64,000 bases of DNA from Diphasiastrum complanatum (GCA_029204225.1 CM055102.1:2676718-2740717); one strand, 5' to 3'. Numbered from the stretch's first letter, positions 10,564 through 23,443 are shown. The notes: a model not told the origin generated them from the sequence alone. Numbers and translations: made by a program.

Positions 10564-13500
10564 GACTATACTTTCACGATGCTTGACTTCAGCATGCTAA
10601 GATGATGCAGCTGAAGTTTCACACCTGCATGTATTCGTCCTAAGGATGTTGTCCTTCCTACAAATGATACTCTTGCAACTGCCTAATAAGAGGTCGAATC
10701 AGCTGAAGCAGTTGAACGGTTGAACTATGCATCAGCAAGCAACTAAACCTTAAAAGAAAAGGAGGACGAATCCAGTGGGTTCCCTTGCTAATCCAAAAAG
10801 TGGAGCATTTTCCCTATAGTTCATAGGTCCCAATCATTCCATCAACAGATTAAAATCTACGGACAAAAGTAAAGGTACAAGTGCTTAAGATCTTATCAAA
10901 AGAACTTCAAGCTTGTTTTTGCCTGGCAGTAATAGCTGTCTAGCTCTGCCGAGAGAGTTAGATTGGCTACAGAACGGCCAACTCCACCAGGATACATATA
11001 AGTACTAGATGGATAGGTGAAGAATAACGGGGCAAATTCAGTTAATGGCGTTTGCTTGAGCATCGGATGCTCATGCATCAGATCGTATCAGCCTTTTCAA
11101 TTCCTGGCCCATACAACTATATTGTATGAAGCTGGGATAGGAAGCGACTGATCCATCAGCTGTTGTGCTGCAGTTGGTGGGTAACGGCAACTAACGGTCC
11201 TCTTTTCCGGTTCTGCTGAAGTTAGGCTGAATTAGAGGAAGCCTGTTCACATGTTTTCTTTTCAGCTTTGCAAAGGCTGGCTATGTGCTCAAGGTGGTGA
11301 AGGAAGTTTGTTCTAAAGTCAGAATATTTAGAACAGTTCCACCTTTGGTAGATCATTGAAGCTTGCAAGTTTTGGCTGTGCGTATATCACCTCATTTGAA
11401 AATTTATAACTTGTCCTACATATGTATAATGCTCACTCAAAAAGCATTCAAATTAGATTAAATTTATGAAGGGTAGATTGCAATATTGTAGAAGAATTGG
11501 CAAACATAAAAAAAACTATCGCCTTGGAGAGATCTTGAGCTGGTAGCTAATCATTGCTATCAATGCGCCTATATCAACAATAACGATGACGATGTGGTAT
11601 TATCCACAAAGGCCTTGTCATGTCATATTGTCGTATTTTAACTTTTTGTGAAGACTAAAAGAATGTAGAAGGATGGCTTAGTAAAATTCTAATGGATTTT
11701 CTTAATTTTTATAGGCAAATGTTTTATGGATTGTGATGATTTTTTTTTTTCAGCATTATGGCAAGGCCTTTGTGACATACTACCACAATAACAACTTGAA
11801 TACTTACATTTAAAACTTGAGTAGAGAATACTAAAGTTTGGTACAAGCACTAGAAAATTCAATGTCTTCTGATACATCATATATTAACTTTCGTCTTTTG
11901 TCTATAAGAGATAAGTTTGGGCTTGTAAATTTGCAATTCTTGAATATCAGCTTGTTATTGAGTTCACATGAAGAGATCTAAAGAAATCTGACATGATAAG
12001 ATCCCTTGATAATTGTTATTCCATTGTATTAGACAACACAATCGACTAGATGAAAGTGAAAACTGGTGCAAATTAAGACAACTTTATTGATTAAGATTTT
12101 TGTGAGATGTAAGCCATTAGTTAAGTTATCACTAATAATAGGTGATCTTCATGTAATCACAGTTTCTTGAAATTTGCAAGTAGATTGTCAAAAATATTGA
12201 GTTTCCAAGTAGTTGTGTCATGTAGTCTTTACATTTCTTGGTTATTATCTGGAATATTGAGTTTCCAAGCAGTTGTGTCATGCAGTCTTTGCATTTTTTG
12301 GTTTACTTGTTTTTGTCAACGAAGAAGATATTTTTGTATGTAATCTTCAAGACAAATTTTTTTCTCATTGAAATCGTGCAATGGATACTTTATTACGAAC
12401 TTAGTTGATTGGTTTAATGCATGTTAAAATTCGCTTGTTTGTATGTGGATCTCAAATAATAAATGTTTTTGTTTGATATTTCTCACTCTTGATAAAGTTG
12501 TTTAATTTTATTAACAATCTACATTTGTGGCAAGTTGATTTATTAGTAGTGAGTGTAATTTTGTTTCATCATTTCCGTCCATATGTATCGGCTTTATTTT
12601 TTGTTGTTTTATGAGATATTTATTTCAATAGTAAGTGTTGGCTCTTTCCAAGAATATATACTTCAACTTTCTCAACAATATTCATTTGTATCATGACAAT
12701 TTTCATTGTTTTGATTACATTGACACATGCCACAGTTTGTTGAATTCTAGTTTTTGACTTAGAGTAATAATGATGAACTAGTAACTTGTAGCTCATGAAT
12801 TTTGAAAACCAAAATAAATAGAAGCTATCACATTGCATTAGGGATTGATTTTCATTATTGTTAAGAAGGTTTATATATGTATCAAACGATGTGATTTGTT
12901 TGTGTTTTTTTTTTTTTAGCTTTAAAATTTGTATCTTGATTGTAGTGTATTCCCAAATCATAGCATCATGATTATTTTCTCTTAAACCTACAAAAAGAAT
13001 TGCATGACATATGATTGAAGCTTATTTGATGTAATGCCATGATTCAATAAAAATGAAAAGATGTTGAAAATGTCATAGTTGACTTGATAAATGAAACAAA
13101 ATTCTAGATGCATATATATTCTTTTGCTCCATAACCTTTTGTACTAATATTATTGCTCATTGTAGATGAGAAAAGTAAAATTCTATGATCATCAAGCTAT
13201 GAACAGATAACAAAATGTAGACTAGTAATGCAAGTTTGTTTCTCCCTAGATTTTGTGGTATGTTTTTTTCACAATTTCCATAAAACTTTTGAAGACTAAT
13301 CTTAGGAAAAAAATTCAAACAAGTGTTGAATTGTAATATCTTTGTTATAATTGTTGTGGATGGTTGTAGAATGAGTGTTAATAGAGCTATCTCGTTCACC
13401 CTTAGCATTTTTCTCAACCATTGCAAAATTTATAATTGAAATACAATAAAGAAATTCCAAGTATATATACTTGTGAAAATAGTTTTCGTCAATGGATGGT

Positions 13501-14599
13501 GATTTTGCCATCATCACTTTTGTTAGTCAAATTTCAAATATTTTTTGTATGTAGTTATACTATTCCAATTTCCATACAGCTTTGACCCATACTATAAACC
13601 ATGTCTAGCATTGGGATGCATGTCACATACTTAAATTGCTAGATCTCACAATGAACATGCTGAACTTGTTCCCTTTCTTGTTTCTTGACTATTTTAGCTT
13701 GGACCAAATTCAATTTGTCATTTTCATTACACTTTTTTGAAAACTTGTTTTTTAACTTTGAACTTGTTGAATAAGAAGGCCTTTTCAAGTTTATGGTGAT
13801 CATGGTATTGTAGAGGATCAAACTTGCAATTCATTACTACAATCATTATTGGCAATCTCACAAGCAATCAACTATCATAATCACATACATAGAAGTAAAT
13901 AGTACACCACCACACAATAAATTCTCAAAAATTGTATAATATTACTAAAAAGAAGAACAATACATATAGTTTAGTACTAATTTTTAGGGGGTTACCGCTA
14001 CATGGCAAACCAGTCCCCATTATGAGACAATTCTCGATTCACTAACTTGAGTGCATTGATGGTAGGTGACAACAAAAATCATTTGATCTAATTCCTTGGG
14101 AAGAGATCTACAAGGTCAAAGTAAGACAATTCTTGAAAGTATTCTAAAAATTGCTCAAAAATAGTATATTGTTTTGGAAAGTGGCTATGATGAAGAACTG
14201 GTGTTAGAATCATTGCTAAAGCACAAACAGGTGACGAACACAATGTTACTATAGACCACCATCAAGCAAGCTCGGATCTCCGATAAGCCACGAGGAGGCC
14301 TAGATAATCATCCTGACCTGACCACCAGTGGAAGAGATTGTTAGAAATTAAGCCCACAGTTGTCTCCTTGGTGAATGACTAATTTCTATTTCATGATTCT
14401 TCCTGCATATTTTTTATCATTGATCTAGGGTCAGGTGAAACCAACTTTGGTTCTACGTCTGCTCATTTGATACCTACAGGAATCGTAACTTAGACAGCCA
14501 AACTATTTGAAGAATGTCTATAAATGGGCTTCCGGCTGATCTCCAGCAAAGGCTAACCAATCCTGTCATAATTTCAAGTTCAGATGTTAAGTTTAAAAC
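10564..14599. other. AT-rich intergenic DNA with no gene seen
   Basis: Presumably contains the promoter of the 10563 gene at its left end. No convincing coding region follows; the short ORFs are low-complexity. It holds one 60-bp tandem duplication (12192-12311). A TGTTAGAAATTAAG string at 14339 resembles a copia LTR start but has no matching end. Confidence 0.55.
12192..12311. repeat. 60-bp tandem duplication
   Basis: The segment beginning atattgagtttccaag is repeated with a spacing of exactly 60 bp and a few substitutions between copies. Confidence 0.85.
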
Positions 14600-14639
14600 T
14601 TGAAGTCATTGAAGACTTGGCCATCTTCAAGGACTTCCA

Positions 14640-15100
14640 CAAACTTGCATTTAGAACAAGTACTCTACTTTTGCGACAGTCTGCAAAAATACTCTACTTT
14701 TGCGACAGTCTGCAAAAATACTCTGAGTGTCGCAACAGTCTGCAAAAATGAACTATGTTTTTCACAGTGTTGCCTTTTTTGCATTTTCCCAAAATGCAAA
14801 ACTTGCATAGTTCAAAAGTTTAACTATTTTTACCACCTTCGGCTATTTCGCATTCGTCCGAAAAATGCGAAGAGAGAGAAAATTCCCGAAGGTCCTCTAT
14901 TTATATGAGTTAAACTGTTTTAAAAGCACCTTCACCTTTTTAAGGGAACCTTTTCCTTTTTCGCAAAATCTCGAAGAGATAGAAAAATGCTGAAGGTCGT
15001 TTATTTTGCACGAGGAACATTCCCAGCCACTTCCCGAAATTTGCGAAGCGAGAGAAAACCACTTCACGTAAAATGCAAAGTGAGAGAATTTACGACGACC
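14640..15100. repeat. short tandem repeats: TGCGACAGTCTGCAAAAA and GCGAAG-AGAGAAA modules
   Basis: Three consecutive units of about 30 bp contain cgacagtctgcaaaaa or cgcaacagtctgcaaaaa (14650-14750). From 14850 to 15095 a looser motif, tgcgaag(a/c)gagagaaaa followed by ccgaagg or cacttc, recurs four times. Origin unknown; it may be the remains of an LTR. Confidence 0.7.
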
Positions 15101-15796
15101 TCGTTCACATCAACATTCTCTACGAGTTGACAGTATACACTATGTACAGTTGTCACAAAAGCCATATACTTTCAAGTACAATGGCTTGCCTAATTAGGTG
15201 ACAAACATTTAATGTAGTTAATACATGGATACTGAGACGCTCCGTCCATGAGATGTATGATTTTGAGCCTCCCAGCTACACCGTCATTCTGGTTGTAACT
15301 GTCATTGTTGTGCTTCAGTGTAATATAGCAGCAATACGCTTTTATATTTGTGTATAACATAGATGAATGCTTATTGTGATTCGAATGCACTCTATTGTTG
15401 TTTGATCGCGCTTGTTTACTCACTCTGATCAGAATATGGACGTCGACGACTCCTCAGTTTCTGATTAGACGATGGATGTCTTTGACGCATGAGGAACTCA
15501 TGATATCATACTGCTCTTTCATCTATTTTAGAACCAAATTTGTCATTGAATCCATTTTTCAGTAATACCACACACACACCATCTCTAATCTCTTCGACTG
15601 TACTCCTGTTTTGTGAGTATGAATTAATTTTGAAGATCCTATTGGGCAATTAAGAACACTTAAAACTGTGATTGTATTTTGCATAAGCTTTCTATTAGAT
15701 TGTTTTTGCACTTAGCAACTGACTCTTGTTATGCAAGTGAAAGCAAGGTTGTCGCTCCCAGCGATGGACCCCTATGCTACATCGATGACACGACAG

Positions 15797-15814
15797 TGGC
15801 GCCGTTGTCGGGGA
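15797..15814 (+). other. primer binding site, tRNA-Asp
   Basis: TGGCGCCGTTGTCGGGGA complements the 3' end of plant Asp tRNA with one mismatch. This primer is typical of Athila/Tat-type gypsy elements. The LTR would end a few bases upstream. Its 5' boundary and partner LTR were not found. Confidence 0.75.
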
Positions 15815-16473
15815 GCACCACACACTCGCTTTGCCGCATAGTTTTCTTAATCTCTTCCTCTCTCTCCCTTTCTCTTTTCTTCTCTCTCACCATTTTTTTC
15901 ACCTAAAAAATCAAAATTTTTGGGGTTAGATTAGTGTGAATTAGTGTTAGTTTTGCCGTTTTTTTGAGATTTGCCATTTTTGTGTTGATTTTTTGTTTGG
16001 AAGTGTTGTAGGGAGAGATTGTGAGGTGGGAGGATCAGCTCCAAGCACCCAATCCCATCGTTAATCCATAAAAATCAGAAAAAAAAAATAAAACTCAAAA
16101 TCTGTTTTTGGAGAGAAAAAAGAGAGGCAAAATCTCATCAGATTTTGATTTCTCAAAAACCAGTGGGCATGAACCTTCGCATGACTAGCAGCAGCTCCAG
16201 GGTACTATCATAGACCTGCATAGAAGCCTGCGAGGGTTAGTTCCCATTAGATTTTGAAAAAATAGAGAAAAACCCAAAAATAATTCAAAAATCCTTTTGT
16301 AAAAAAAAAAAATTCAAAACACAAAACTAACCTTCGCAGAGCTCTCTGAAGTTCCATCTCACTGAGACAAGGACACAGAGAAGTCTGCGAGAGTTAGATC
16401 CCAAAAAAAATGCCCCTGTGAAGGTTCCCAAGGGCAAAAGTGGCCTAGAACCTTCTCAGACAGCAAATTTTTT

Positions 16474-17290
16474 AGTTTCCTTGGGAAGTAACTCTCACAG
16501 CTTGGTTAGCAAGTGAATCTGACTTAGATACAAGTGCATACCAGTCTGCAAGGGTTTGTTCCCAGAAAATCTTAAAATTTTGCAAAAAAAAATCCCAAAA
16601 AATGCTCTTTTTACAAGATTTTTTGAGTTTCCCTAAGAAGTAACTCTTGCAGCTTGCTGAGTAGTTGAATCTGACTAAATACAAGTACATACCAGTCTGC
16701 AAGGGTTTGTTCCCAGAAAATCTTAAAATTTTGCAAAAAAACCCCCAAAGATGCACTTTTTTCAAGATTTTTTGAGTTTCCTTGGGAAGTAACTCTTGCA
16801 AATTAGTGAGCAGCTGAATATAACTAGGATACAAGTGCACACTAGTTTGAGATGGTTTGTTCCTAAAAAATATTAAAATTTTACAAAAAGCATCTCCAAA
16901 AAATGCACTTTTTTTAAGATTTTTTGAGTTTCCTTGGAAAGTAGTTCTTGCAGCTTGGTGAGCAGGTAGATCTGACCTAGATACAAGTTCATACCAGTCT
17001 GAGAGGGTTTTTTCCTAGAAAATATTAAAATTTTTCCAAAAAAACCCCAAAAAAATGCACTTTTTTCAAGATTTTTTGAGTTTCCTTGGGAAGTAACTCT
17101 TGCAGCTTGGTGACAAGTAAATCTGACCTAGATACAAGTGCATACCAGTCTGAGAGGGTTTGTTTCCAGACAATCTTAAAATTTTGCAAAAACACCCCTA
17201 AAAAATGCACCTTTTCCATGATTTTTTAAGATCTACTAGGAAGTAGCATTTGCAAAGTGTTTTATAGATAGATCTAACCTAGATCTGGCT
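16474..17290. repeat. tandem array, ~150-bp unit, five to six copies
   Basis: The phrase agtttccttgggaagtaact recurs at about 16474, 16626, 16775, 16927 and 17079, with a degenerate sixth copy near 17229, giving spacings of 149-152 bp. Each unit also carries gatacaagtgcataccagtc and an A-rich stretch. It lies between a tRNA-Asp primer site and a gag frame, so it is the untranslated leader of an LTR element. Confidence 0.9.
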
Positions 17291-17828
17291 ACTATTAAAT
17301 TTTTGTGAAGATCCAATGGTTATTTTTTAAAATATTTAAGAAAAAGTGCCAAAAAACTGAGTTTTTTCAAGATCTTGACAAATCTGTCCATCAAGAACTC
17401 TTGCAAAACTCACATTCTCTAGAAATGGTCCAGATACAGCTACTGTAGGAAGGTTGAAGGTAGATTCACTCATATCTGAAAAAATCTCAACCAAAAAAAA
17501 AACACCCACAAAAAAACCAAGAAAAAGGGCTAAAATCACACTATTAGCCAACTGAAACTGATCAAATATTGTCAAACCTAGGTTGCAATCAAATTATCCA
17601 TCAAGATCCAACATCCCTGGACTGAATCAAGTGAATGAACCTCAAATCAAGCTGATTTGTTCCCTCCACATCAACCACTATCCATCCATCATTCTTCTGT
17701 CCCATCTCTATTCCATCTTCTATCTCCATCTCTGCTAGATAAATCCATTTCTATTTCTATTCTCATCCATACTGATCCACCATTTACCAATTCGCTTCTC
17801 TTCTTCTTCTTCTTTATCTCCCAAAAAA

Positions 17829-17864
17829 AAAAAGAGGGGGGGGGGAAGGGGGGGGGGGGGGGTT
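17829..17864. repeat. poly(G)-rich tract
   Basis: Two runs of G (9 and 14) split by aa, right after an A-run. Low complexity in the leader of the gag-only element. Confidence 0.8.
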
Positions 17865-17939
17865 GGAACACCAGAGTCATTGAGAAAAACTTGAAGCAAT
17901 TCACCAACCAGTTACTTTGCGACATTCTAGTTCTGAACT

Positions 17940-18532
17940 ATGGAGACCACCAATGCAGGATTATCTAAACTAAAAAAGTTCCCTAATGAAACAATCCAAG
18001 ACTACACCTATCGAATCATCCAATTAGTGAAGGATTGTAATCCACCGATTCCTGAACGGATCGTCATGGCAAAATACTATGTTGGACTACCCAAAAGGAT
18101 CAGATCTGGTATGGCAGAATTAGCATCCTATGCGTCACCTGTACAATTCTGTAAGGATGCTGCCATGATGGAAATCTCACAAGGGATGAGGGATTTTCCC
18201 TATCGCTCTGATTAATCATCAGATGGGGAATCAGAGGAACAAAGGTCAACAATGAACGATGAATGGGAACCTGTGGGAGGCAACAAAGTGCAGCAAAGTC
18301 AAACAGATCAAGTGCAGCGGAAGACCAAGAACCTTGCACTTCAAATTCAAGCCATCATCAAGCTTATGCTTGCACAGTCAATTTTCTTGAAAAGGATGAA
18401 TGTACCTTCTGCTTTGGAGATCATCCAAGTACAAAGTGTCCAATCAAGAATCCGCGCTTATTAAAAGGTCAGAATGTAGAGCAACAAGTTTGTCGACGGC
18501 AAGATCCAGCGGTTCAATGGTCAGAAGCATAA
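17940..18532 (+). pseudogene. gypsy-type gag with zinc knuckle
   Basis: Capsid fragment of an LTR element. The first frame (17940-18215) reads FPNETIQDYTYRIIQLVKDC and then MAKYYVGLPKRIRSGM, the helical pattern of retrotransposon gag. After a stop and a frameshift, the frame at 18263-18532 gives DECTFCFGDHPSTKCP, a shortened zinc knuckle (C-x2-C-x3-H-x4-C). No protease, RT or integrase follows; a minisatellite begins 120 bp later. The unit PBS, leader array, gag with no pol suggests a gag-only, non-autonomous element (TR-GAG type). Confidence 0.65.
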
Positions 18533-18654
18533 TCAAGCCAACAAGGAGCTCATCAAATAGATCGTTAATGTAGGCTGTGGTTTTGAGATAGGCCGTGCAT
18601 ATCAGTTCTGATCGTCGTTGGAACTGTCTATGGCTAGCGTGGATCTGGGTTGGT

Positions 18655-19595
18655 GGAAGCAGACCGTCGGTTGAATCTGATAGCAGGCCGTCGGTTGAAT
18701 CTGATAGCAGGCCGTCGGTTGAGATTTGAGAGATGGGCGTCTGTTGAGATCGGACTAGATGATCGTCGGTTGAGATTGGACTGGATGGTCGTCGGTTAAG
18801 ATTGGACTAGATGGTCGTCGGTTGAGATCTAATACGGACCGTCGGTTGAGATCTGATATAGTGCATCGGTCGAGATCTCACTGAGGCCGTCGGTTGAGAT
18901 TTGACAGTAGTCGTCGGTTGAGATTTGACTGAGGCCGTCGGTTGAGATTTGAGAGATGGGCGTCGGTTGAGATCTAACGCAGGGCCGTCGATCGAGATTG
19001 GACTGAGGGTTGTCGATTGAGATGTAGCACTAATCGTCTGTTGAGATCTAACACAGGTCGTTGGTTGAGATCTAATACTGAACGTCGGTTGAGATTTGAT
19101 GCATGGTCGTCGGTTGAGATCTAATACGGACCGTCGATTGAGATCTGCCGTCGGTTGGGATCTGAGAGATGGGCGTCGGTTGAGATCTAACGCAGGGCCG
19201 TCAGTCGATATTGGACTGAGGGCTTCGGTTGAGATGTAACACTAATCGTCGGTTGAGATCTAACACAGGTCGTCAGTCAAGATCTAATACTAACCGTCGG
19301 TTGAGATTTGACTGATGGTCGTCGGTTGAGATCCAATACGAACCGTGGGTTGAGATCTGAGAGATGGGTGTTGGTTGAGATGTAACTGTAGTGCATCAAA
19401 TGAGATCTGATGCAATGCCATCGGTTGAGATCTGAGTGGAAATCATCGGTCGAGATTTCAATTGATCACCATCGGTTGAGATATAACGGATGACCGTCGA
19501 TTGATATTGCACACTTGTTGTCGGTTGATAATTGACAGGTTGTGTTGGTTGAGATTCAAAGCTGGGGCTCCGGTTGAGATTTCAAGCGTGATGGG
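18655..19595. repeat. CGTCGGTTGAGAT minisatellite
   Basis: About 30 units of roughly 28-32 bp. Each contains the near-invariant 13-mer CGTCGGTTGAGAT followed by a variable segment such as ctaatacggac, ttgactgaggc or ctgagagatggg. Some variable segments recur in the same order, suggesting higher-order duplications. Confidence 0.92.
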
Positions 19596-20340
19596 CGTGA
19601 GCCGGTGGTAAAAGAAACCCAGGTCTGTTAGAGTGTTTGTTTACAAGTGATTGGCGAGGCTAACAGCTCGTGGATTTGGGTAATGATGTAGCCAACAATG
19701 TGGCTCTGGAAAGTGTGTAGGAACTCAGATTTTTTTGAAGATTTGGAATGTTGTTGCAGGGATCTGAGCGTGGACAAGGTTGCGGGTTTCTAGTGTAGAG
19801 GGTGTTGGAGTTCAATGGGCAACGGTTCCAAATGTTGACAGATCCCCTGCTCCAGAGGATCTGTAGTTTCTATGGTTCTTTCTTGCCTCTTCTTCAGAAC
19901 CGTTTCTCCTTGTTACCAGGCTCAAAGGCATTCGTTAGATGGTTTCTTGATTCTACGATGCCAAACCAGGCAGAAGGAAACATGTAGACGTTGTAGTATA
20001 GATTTTCTTTGTCCTGCCTATCAGAGGACTACTCAGGCACGTCACTCTTGAACGCACTTACATTTACATAGATGATGCAAGCCAAGAACGCTCATTCACA
20101 GATCAACATGCAAGCCAATGAACGTTCAGTAGTTTCTACTACTACTTACTCTAAAAACAGATTGAAATCAGAGCCTACACTACACTGAACTGAGCTACAT
20201 TTGCATAAACTGATAAAAAAGAAACAAGAACTAAACTACATCATGTTAGAAGTCCAAGAATCAAGAAACAACCAGTCTATTGATTATTGGACATCCCAAG
20301 AACATCAAGAACTGGATTGTATAGAGATATGCAAGAATCA

Positions 20341-20556
20341 CTTGCCTTCTCACCCGAGCCATTCCATTCCATCTCGACCGGAGCCATTCCATTCTATCTC
20401 GACCGAAGCCTCCGTCAACTCTCAATCGAAGCCTACGTCCCATCTAGACCGAAGCCTCTGTCAACTCTCAACTGAAGCCTACGTCTTATCTCAACCGACG
20501 CCACCAGTCAAATCTCAACCGACGCCACCCTTCACCATGTCTCAAATCTCAACCAA
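20341..20556. repeat. inverted arm of the CGTCGGTTGAGAT minisatellite
   Basis: On the plus strand atctcaaccgacg and degenerate forms (e.g. ctcgaccgaagcc, ctcaatcgaagcc) recur about eight times. This is the reverse complement of the 18655-19595 motif, so the two clusters are inverted about 750 bp apart. Confidence 0.85.
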
Positions 20557-21912
20557 CACACTTTTTCCAGACCACTGTTTCTTCCATTTTTTCACCATGT
20601 CTTCCAACCCGAGTTCCAATTCTGACGACCTCGATGCTAATAAGCTCGACATCTAGTTGTGCAAATTGGATATTACAGAGATGCAGACCTAGTACCAGCA
20701 GGCAGATTCATTTGTCAAGGCAATTGAGACCATAGATCTAGCCTATTTAGTTTACCTGAATGCTGGTTTCTACATTAATCCACAAGAAAGCTAATCCACT
20801 CTACAAAAGCAGCAAATGTAATCCACTCTACAGTCCACAACCACACACAAAAGGAGGGAAGGGCAAGAACATAAATGCATCACTCAAGAAACAAGCATGA
20901 TCAAGGAGCTCAATGGTTGCACCAAACTCGTGAAGGCTCTTCTCATTTCAACATGGAGTTGATACAAATCACAAAAAGCTCCTCTTCACAAAGAGGGAGT
21001 CTCTTAAATAAGCAAGAGAGCTACTTAGGTGGCATCCTAGTGGAATTTCCACATTTCACAAATTACAAGTGGAATAATGCTCTCCACTAGAGGTCACCAT
21101 CAAAAGGTGGCTCACTCTACTTTCTTTAAGAGGGGTCTACTTGCATTTATCACATTTGCTTAGAAATACTAGTTCCTACATGGTCATTCCATCTTCCGGG
21201 ATTCACCACGAGGCTTATACAGTTCTTACTTGTCATTACTAACGAGTATTCCTCGGCTCTCATACTCGGCTCTCAGTCTTCATTAGTCTTGTCTTCTCAG
21301 AGACCTCCTCTGTCTAAGGTGAGAGGTGCTCTTGAGTTGCTCTGTCTGAGTATCTTGGGGATTCGACAGAATCAGCCAACAACAGTTTGTGCTATACACA
21401 TTTGAGGCAACTCAATTGAGAGAGAAGTAGAGGTCCACTGATAGTAATACAGTCTGAATTATGAACTTTTTAAGACTATACTGGGAGAATGAAGAGAGTG
21501 TGCGAGAACTGTCCGTCTGAATCAGTGGTGGTATAGGCAATCTGTTAAGTCTAAAGCGTGCAGGCAAAAGACACATCAAATCACAATCATTCTCAATGTA
21601 CACAACAGATCTCCATCCTACTAAAAGCTTGCTTCATACTTATCAAGAAAGATCTCATTACATGATTAATTCTCAGAGATTCACAATACGCATAATCTCT
21701 TTTCATTCACATCTATCTTACTCACTAAAAGGCATAATCTAGCAGCCCAAACTTGCCATACTTATGAAACATCTACCATTAATTACTCACATAACTACTG
21801 CCTAAACTTAATCCTATCAGCTACCTAACTGTTAGTTGTTTATCATGCCACTTGATCCTGAACCTATTCCCAACAACTAACTACCAGAAAAAGTGCTCAT
21901 TGAACTACAAAC
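20557..21912. other. no clear gene; probable copia LTR sequence at the right end
   Basis: A short frame at 20598 (MSSNPSSNSDDLDANKLDI) resembles an element N-terminus but stops at once. Sequence just left of the purine tract at 21918-21930 should be the 3' LTR of the minus-strand copia; its far boundary is not identifiable. Confidence 0.4.
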
Positions 21913-22520
21913 TCAACAAATTCCCCCTCGAGGAATACTTTTTAATCCTGCCAGATCAACAAGCTTCAGATGTTGTTCTTTCGAAAGCGCCTTGGTAAGC
22001 ATATCAACTATCATATCCTTGGTTCCACAATATCCCACGACAAGCTTATCGTCATCAATCAGTTCTTTAACAAACCTGTACTGCAAATCAATATGCTTAC
22101 TTTTCTTGTGCTCCCCTCCATTCCTACAAACGAAAATACAACTTTGATTATCATTTTTTATGACAATCTTTCTCTGCTCCATGTTCCATTCTGTCAGTAG
22201 GTTCTATATCCATAGTGCTTTTCTAGCAGCATAATTGAGTGTCATATAATCTGCCTACATTGTTGACAATGCAACACTTTTTTTTCCTTGCACAACCCCA
22301 ACTTATTGTAGCATTTGAACAGTTGAAAACATACCCTAATGTTGATCTCCTTGTGTCCCTGTCTCGTCTCCAATCTGCATCGGCATAACCTATTACTTTA
22401 ATATCAAAATCAATTGAATAGGTTAAACCCCAATTCGATGTCCCTTGCAAATATTTGAGGATCCTTTTTGCAACCTTCCAATGTGCTCTTCCTGGATTGT
22501 TAGCAAACTAACCTACTTTA
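21913..22520 (-). pseudogene. copia RNase H / RT C-terminus
   Basis: Two frames of a copia polyprotein end. At 22450-22223: GYADADWRRDRDTRRSTLGY and ATISWGCARKK, the RNase H start with its DADW motif. At 22182-21913: NDNQSCIFVCRNG, SKHIDLQYRF, DMLTKALSKEQ and a terminal PRGGIC. Upstream residues (about 22520) are the HWK-type RT tail in decayed form. A polypurine tract (CCTCGAGGGGGAATTTG, minus) follows the ORF at 21918-21930, then a TGTTGAG LTR start. This family differs from the 1-4021 and 32-37 kb copias. Confidence 0.85.
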
Positions 22521-22532
22521 TTCACACTGAAC

Positions 22533-23360
22533 TGTTAGAAATCAATGATAAACTTCATTGTTACTGTTTACGAGGTACATTAATGTTGACAACTGTGACC
22601 AGCTGTCATTAGCCGTAGGCTAGTCTATTAGTCTACTCGTAGGTTTTCTCTCTCTATTGGGGGTTTAAGGTTTATTTGTACATTTTACATTCTGTATGAG
22701 TTAGTGTGAGAGAGTGACAGTGCGTGTTCTTCTTCCGCCTTCTTGTGGTGATTGCTTATGGTGAATGCTTGATGTTGCATATCTAATTCTTGACATGGTA
22801 TCAGAGCAGCAATAGTTCTGCGTGCCTGATCAGTGGATACAGCTTGTCACAAGCTCCGCAACGAAGTGAGAAAATCCTTCACGGGAGGTGAAAGCTTGGA
22901 AGAAATCATTCTTTGGTGTATTTTGCAGGTTTGGAGCTCAGAATCATCAGTAAAATATGAAGACACAGTCCCAGAGGCATCCGAAAGGCTAAGGCAGCAT
23001 CAAACAAGTTGAAAATTTGTTGAGTGGGGAGATTTTTACAATACTTCCTAGTTGTTGTGAAAAGCACAGTCCCGAAGGCATCCAAAAGGCCAGGGCAGCA
23101 TCAGACAGATTGAACATCTGTTGAGTGGGGGAGATTCATACAATACTTCCTAGTTGTTGTGGAAAGTGCTATTTGTGTGAGAGGTTTGCCAAGAAATCTC
23201 TCATTCTTTTGGAGTATCACAAATCACACTAGATAGTATCTAGTACTGTCATTCAGAGTTAGGAAGCTTCATACTTTCACATTACTGATATCTGTCTATT
23301 TGAACGATCCCTCTGAAAGTTCCTATATTCTCTCTTTTTTATATCCATACCAATATCGGA
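22533..23360 (+). mobile_element. copia LTR plus leader, plus strand
   Basis: LTR 22533-22795 (TGTTAGAAATCAATG to TTGACA), primer site TGGTATCAGAGC at 22796-22807, and an untranslated leader. The leader aligns with that of the 1-4021 element but contains an extra 102-bp direct duplication (cacagtccc at about 22963 and 23065). The body stops abruptly at about 23360 next to an oppositely oriented piece of the same family. Confidence 0.88.
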
Positions 23361-23370
23361 TCCAACCGCG

Positions 23371-23443
23371 CTGAGTCACAACTGTCAACATTAATGTGCA
23401 TCGTAAACAGTAACAATGAAGTTTATCATTGATTTCTAACACT
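23371..23443 (-). repeat. copia LTR fragment (first ~73 bp)
   Basis: The minus strand begins TGTTAGAAATCAATGATAAA and matches the start of the 22533 LTR in inverted orientation. It is the truncated 3' LTR of the deleted element at 23436-24052. Confidence 0.85.

Noticed and set aside
14339-15150. Possible solo copia LTR starting TGTTAGAAATTAAG
   Set aside because: No matching 3' terminus followed by the flanking pentamer was found.
18655-19595. Regular 13-mer with variable spacers, CRISPR-like at first sight
   Set aside because: The core is too short, the spacers recur and drift, units vary in length, and the context is a plant LTR element with no cas genes. It is a minisatellite.
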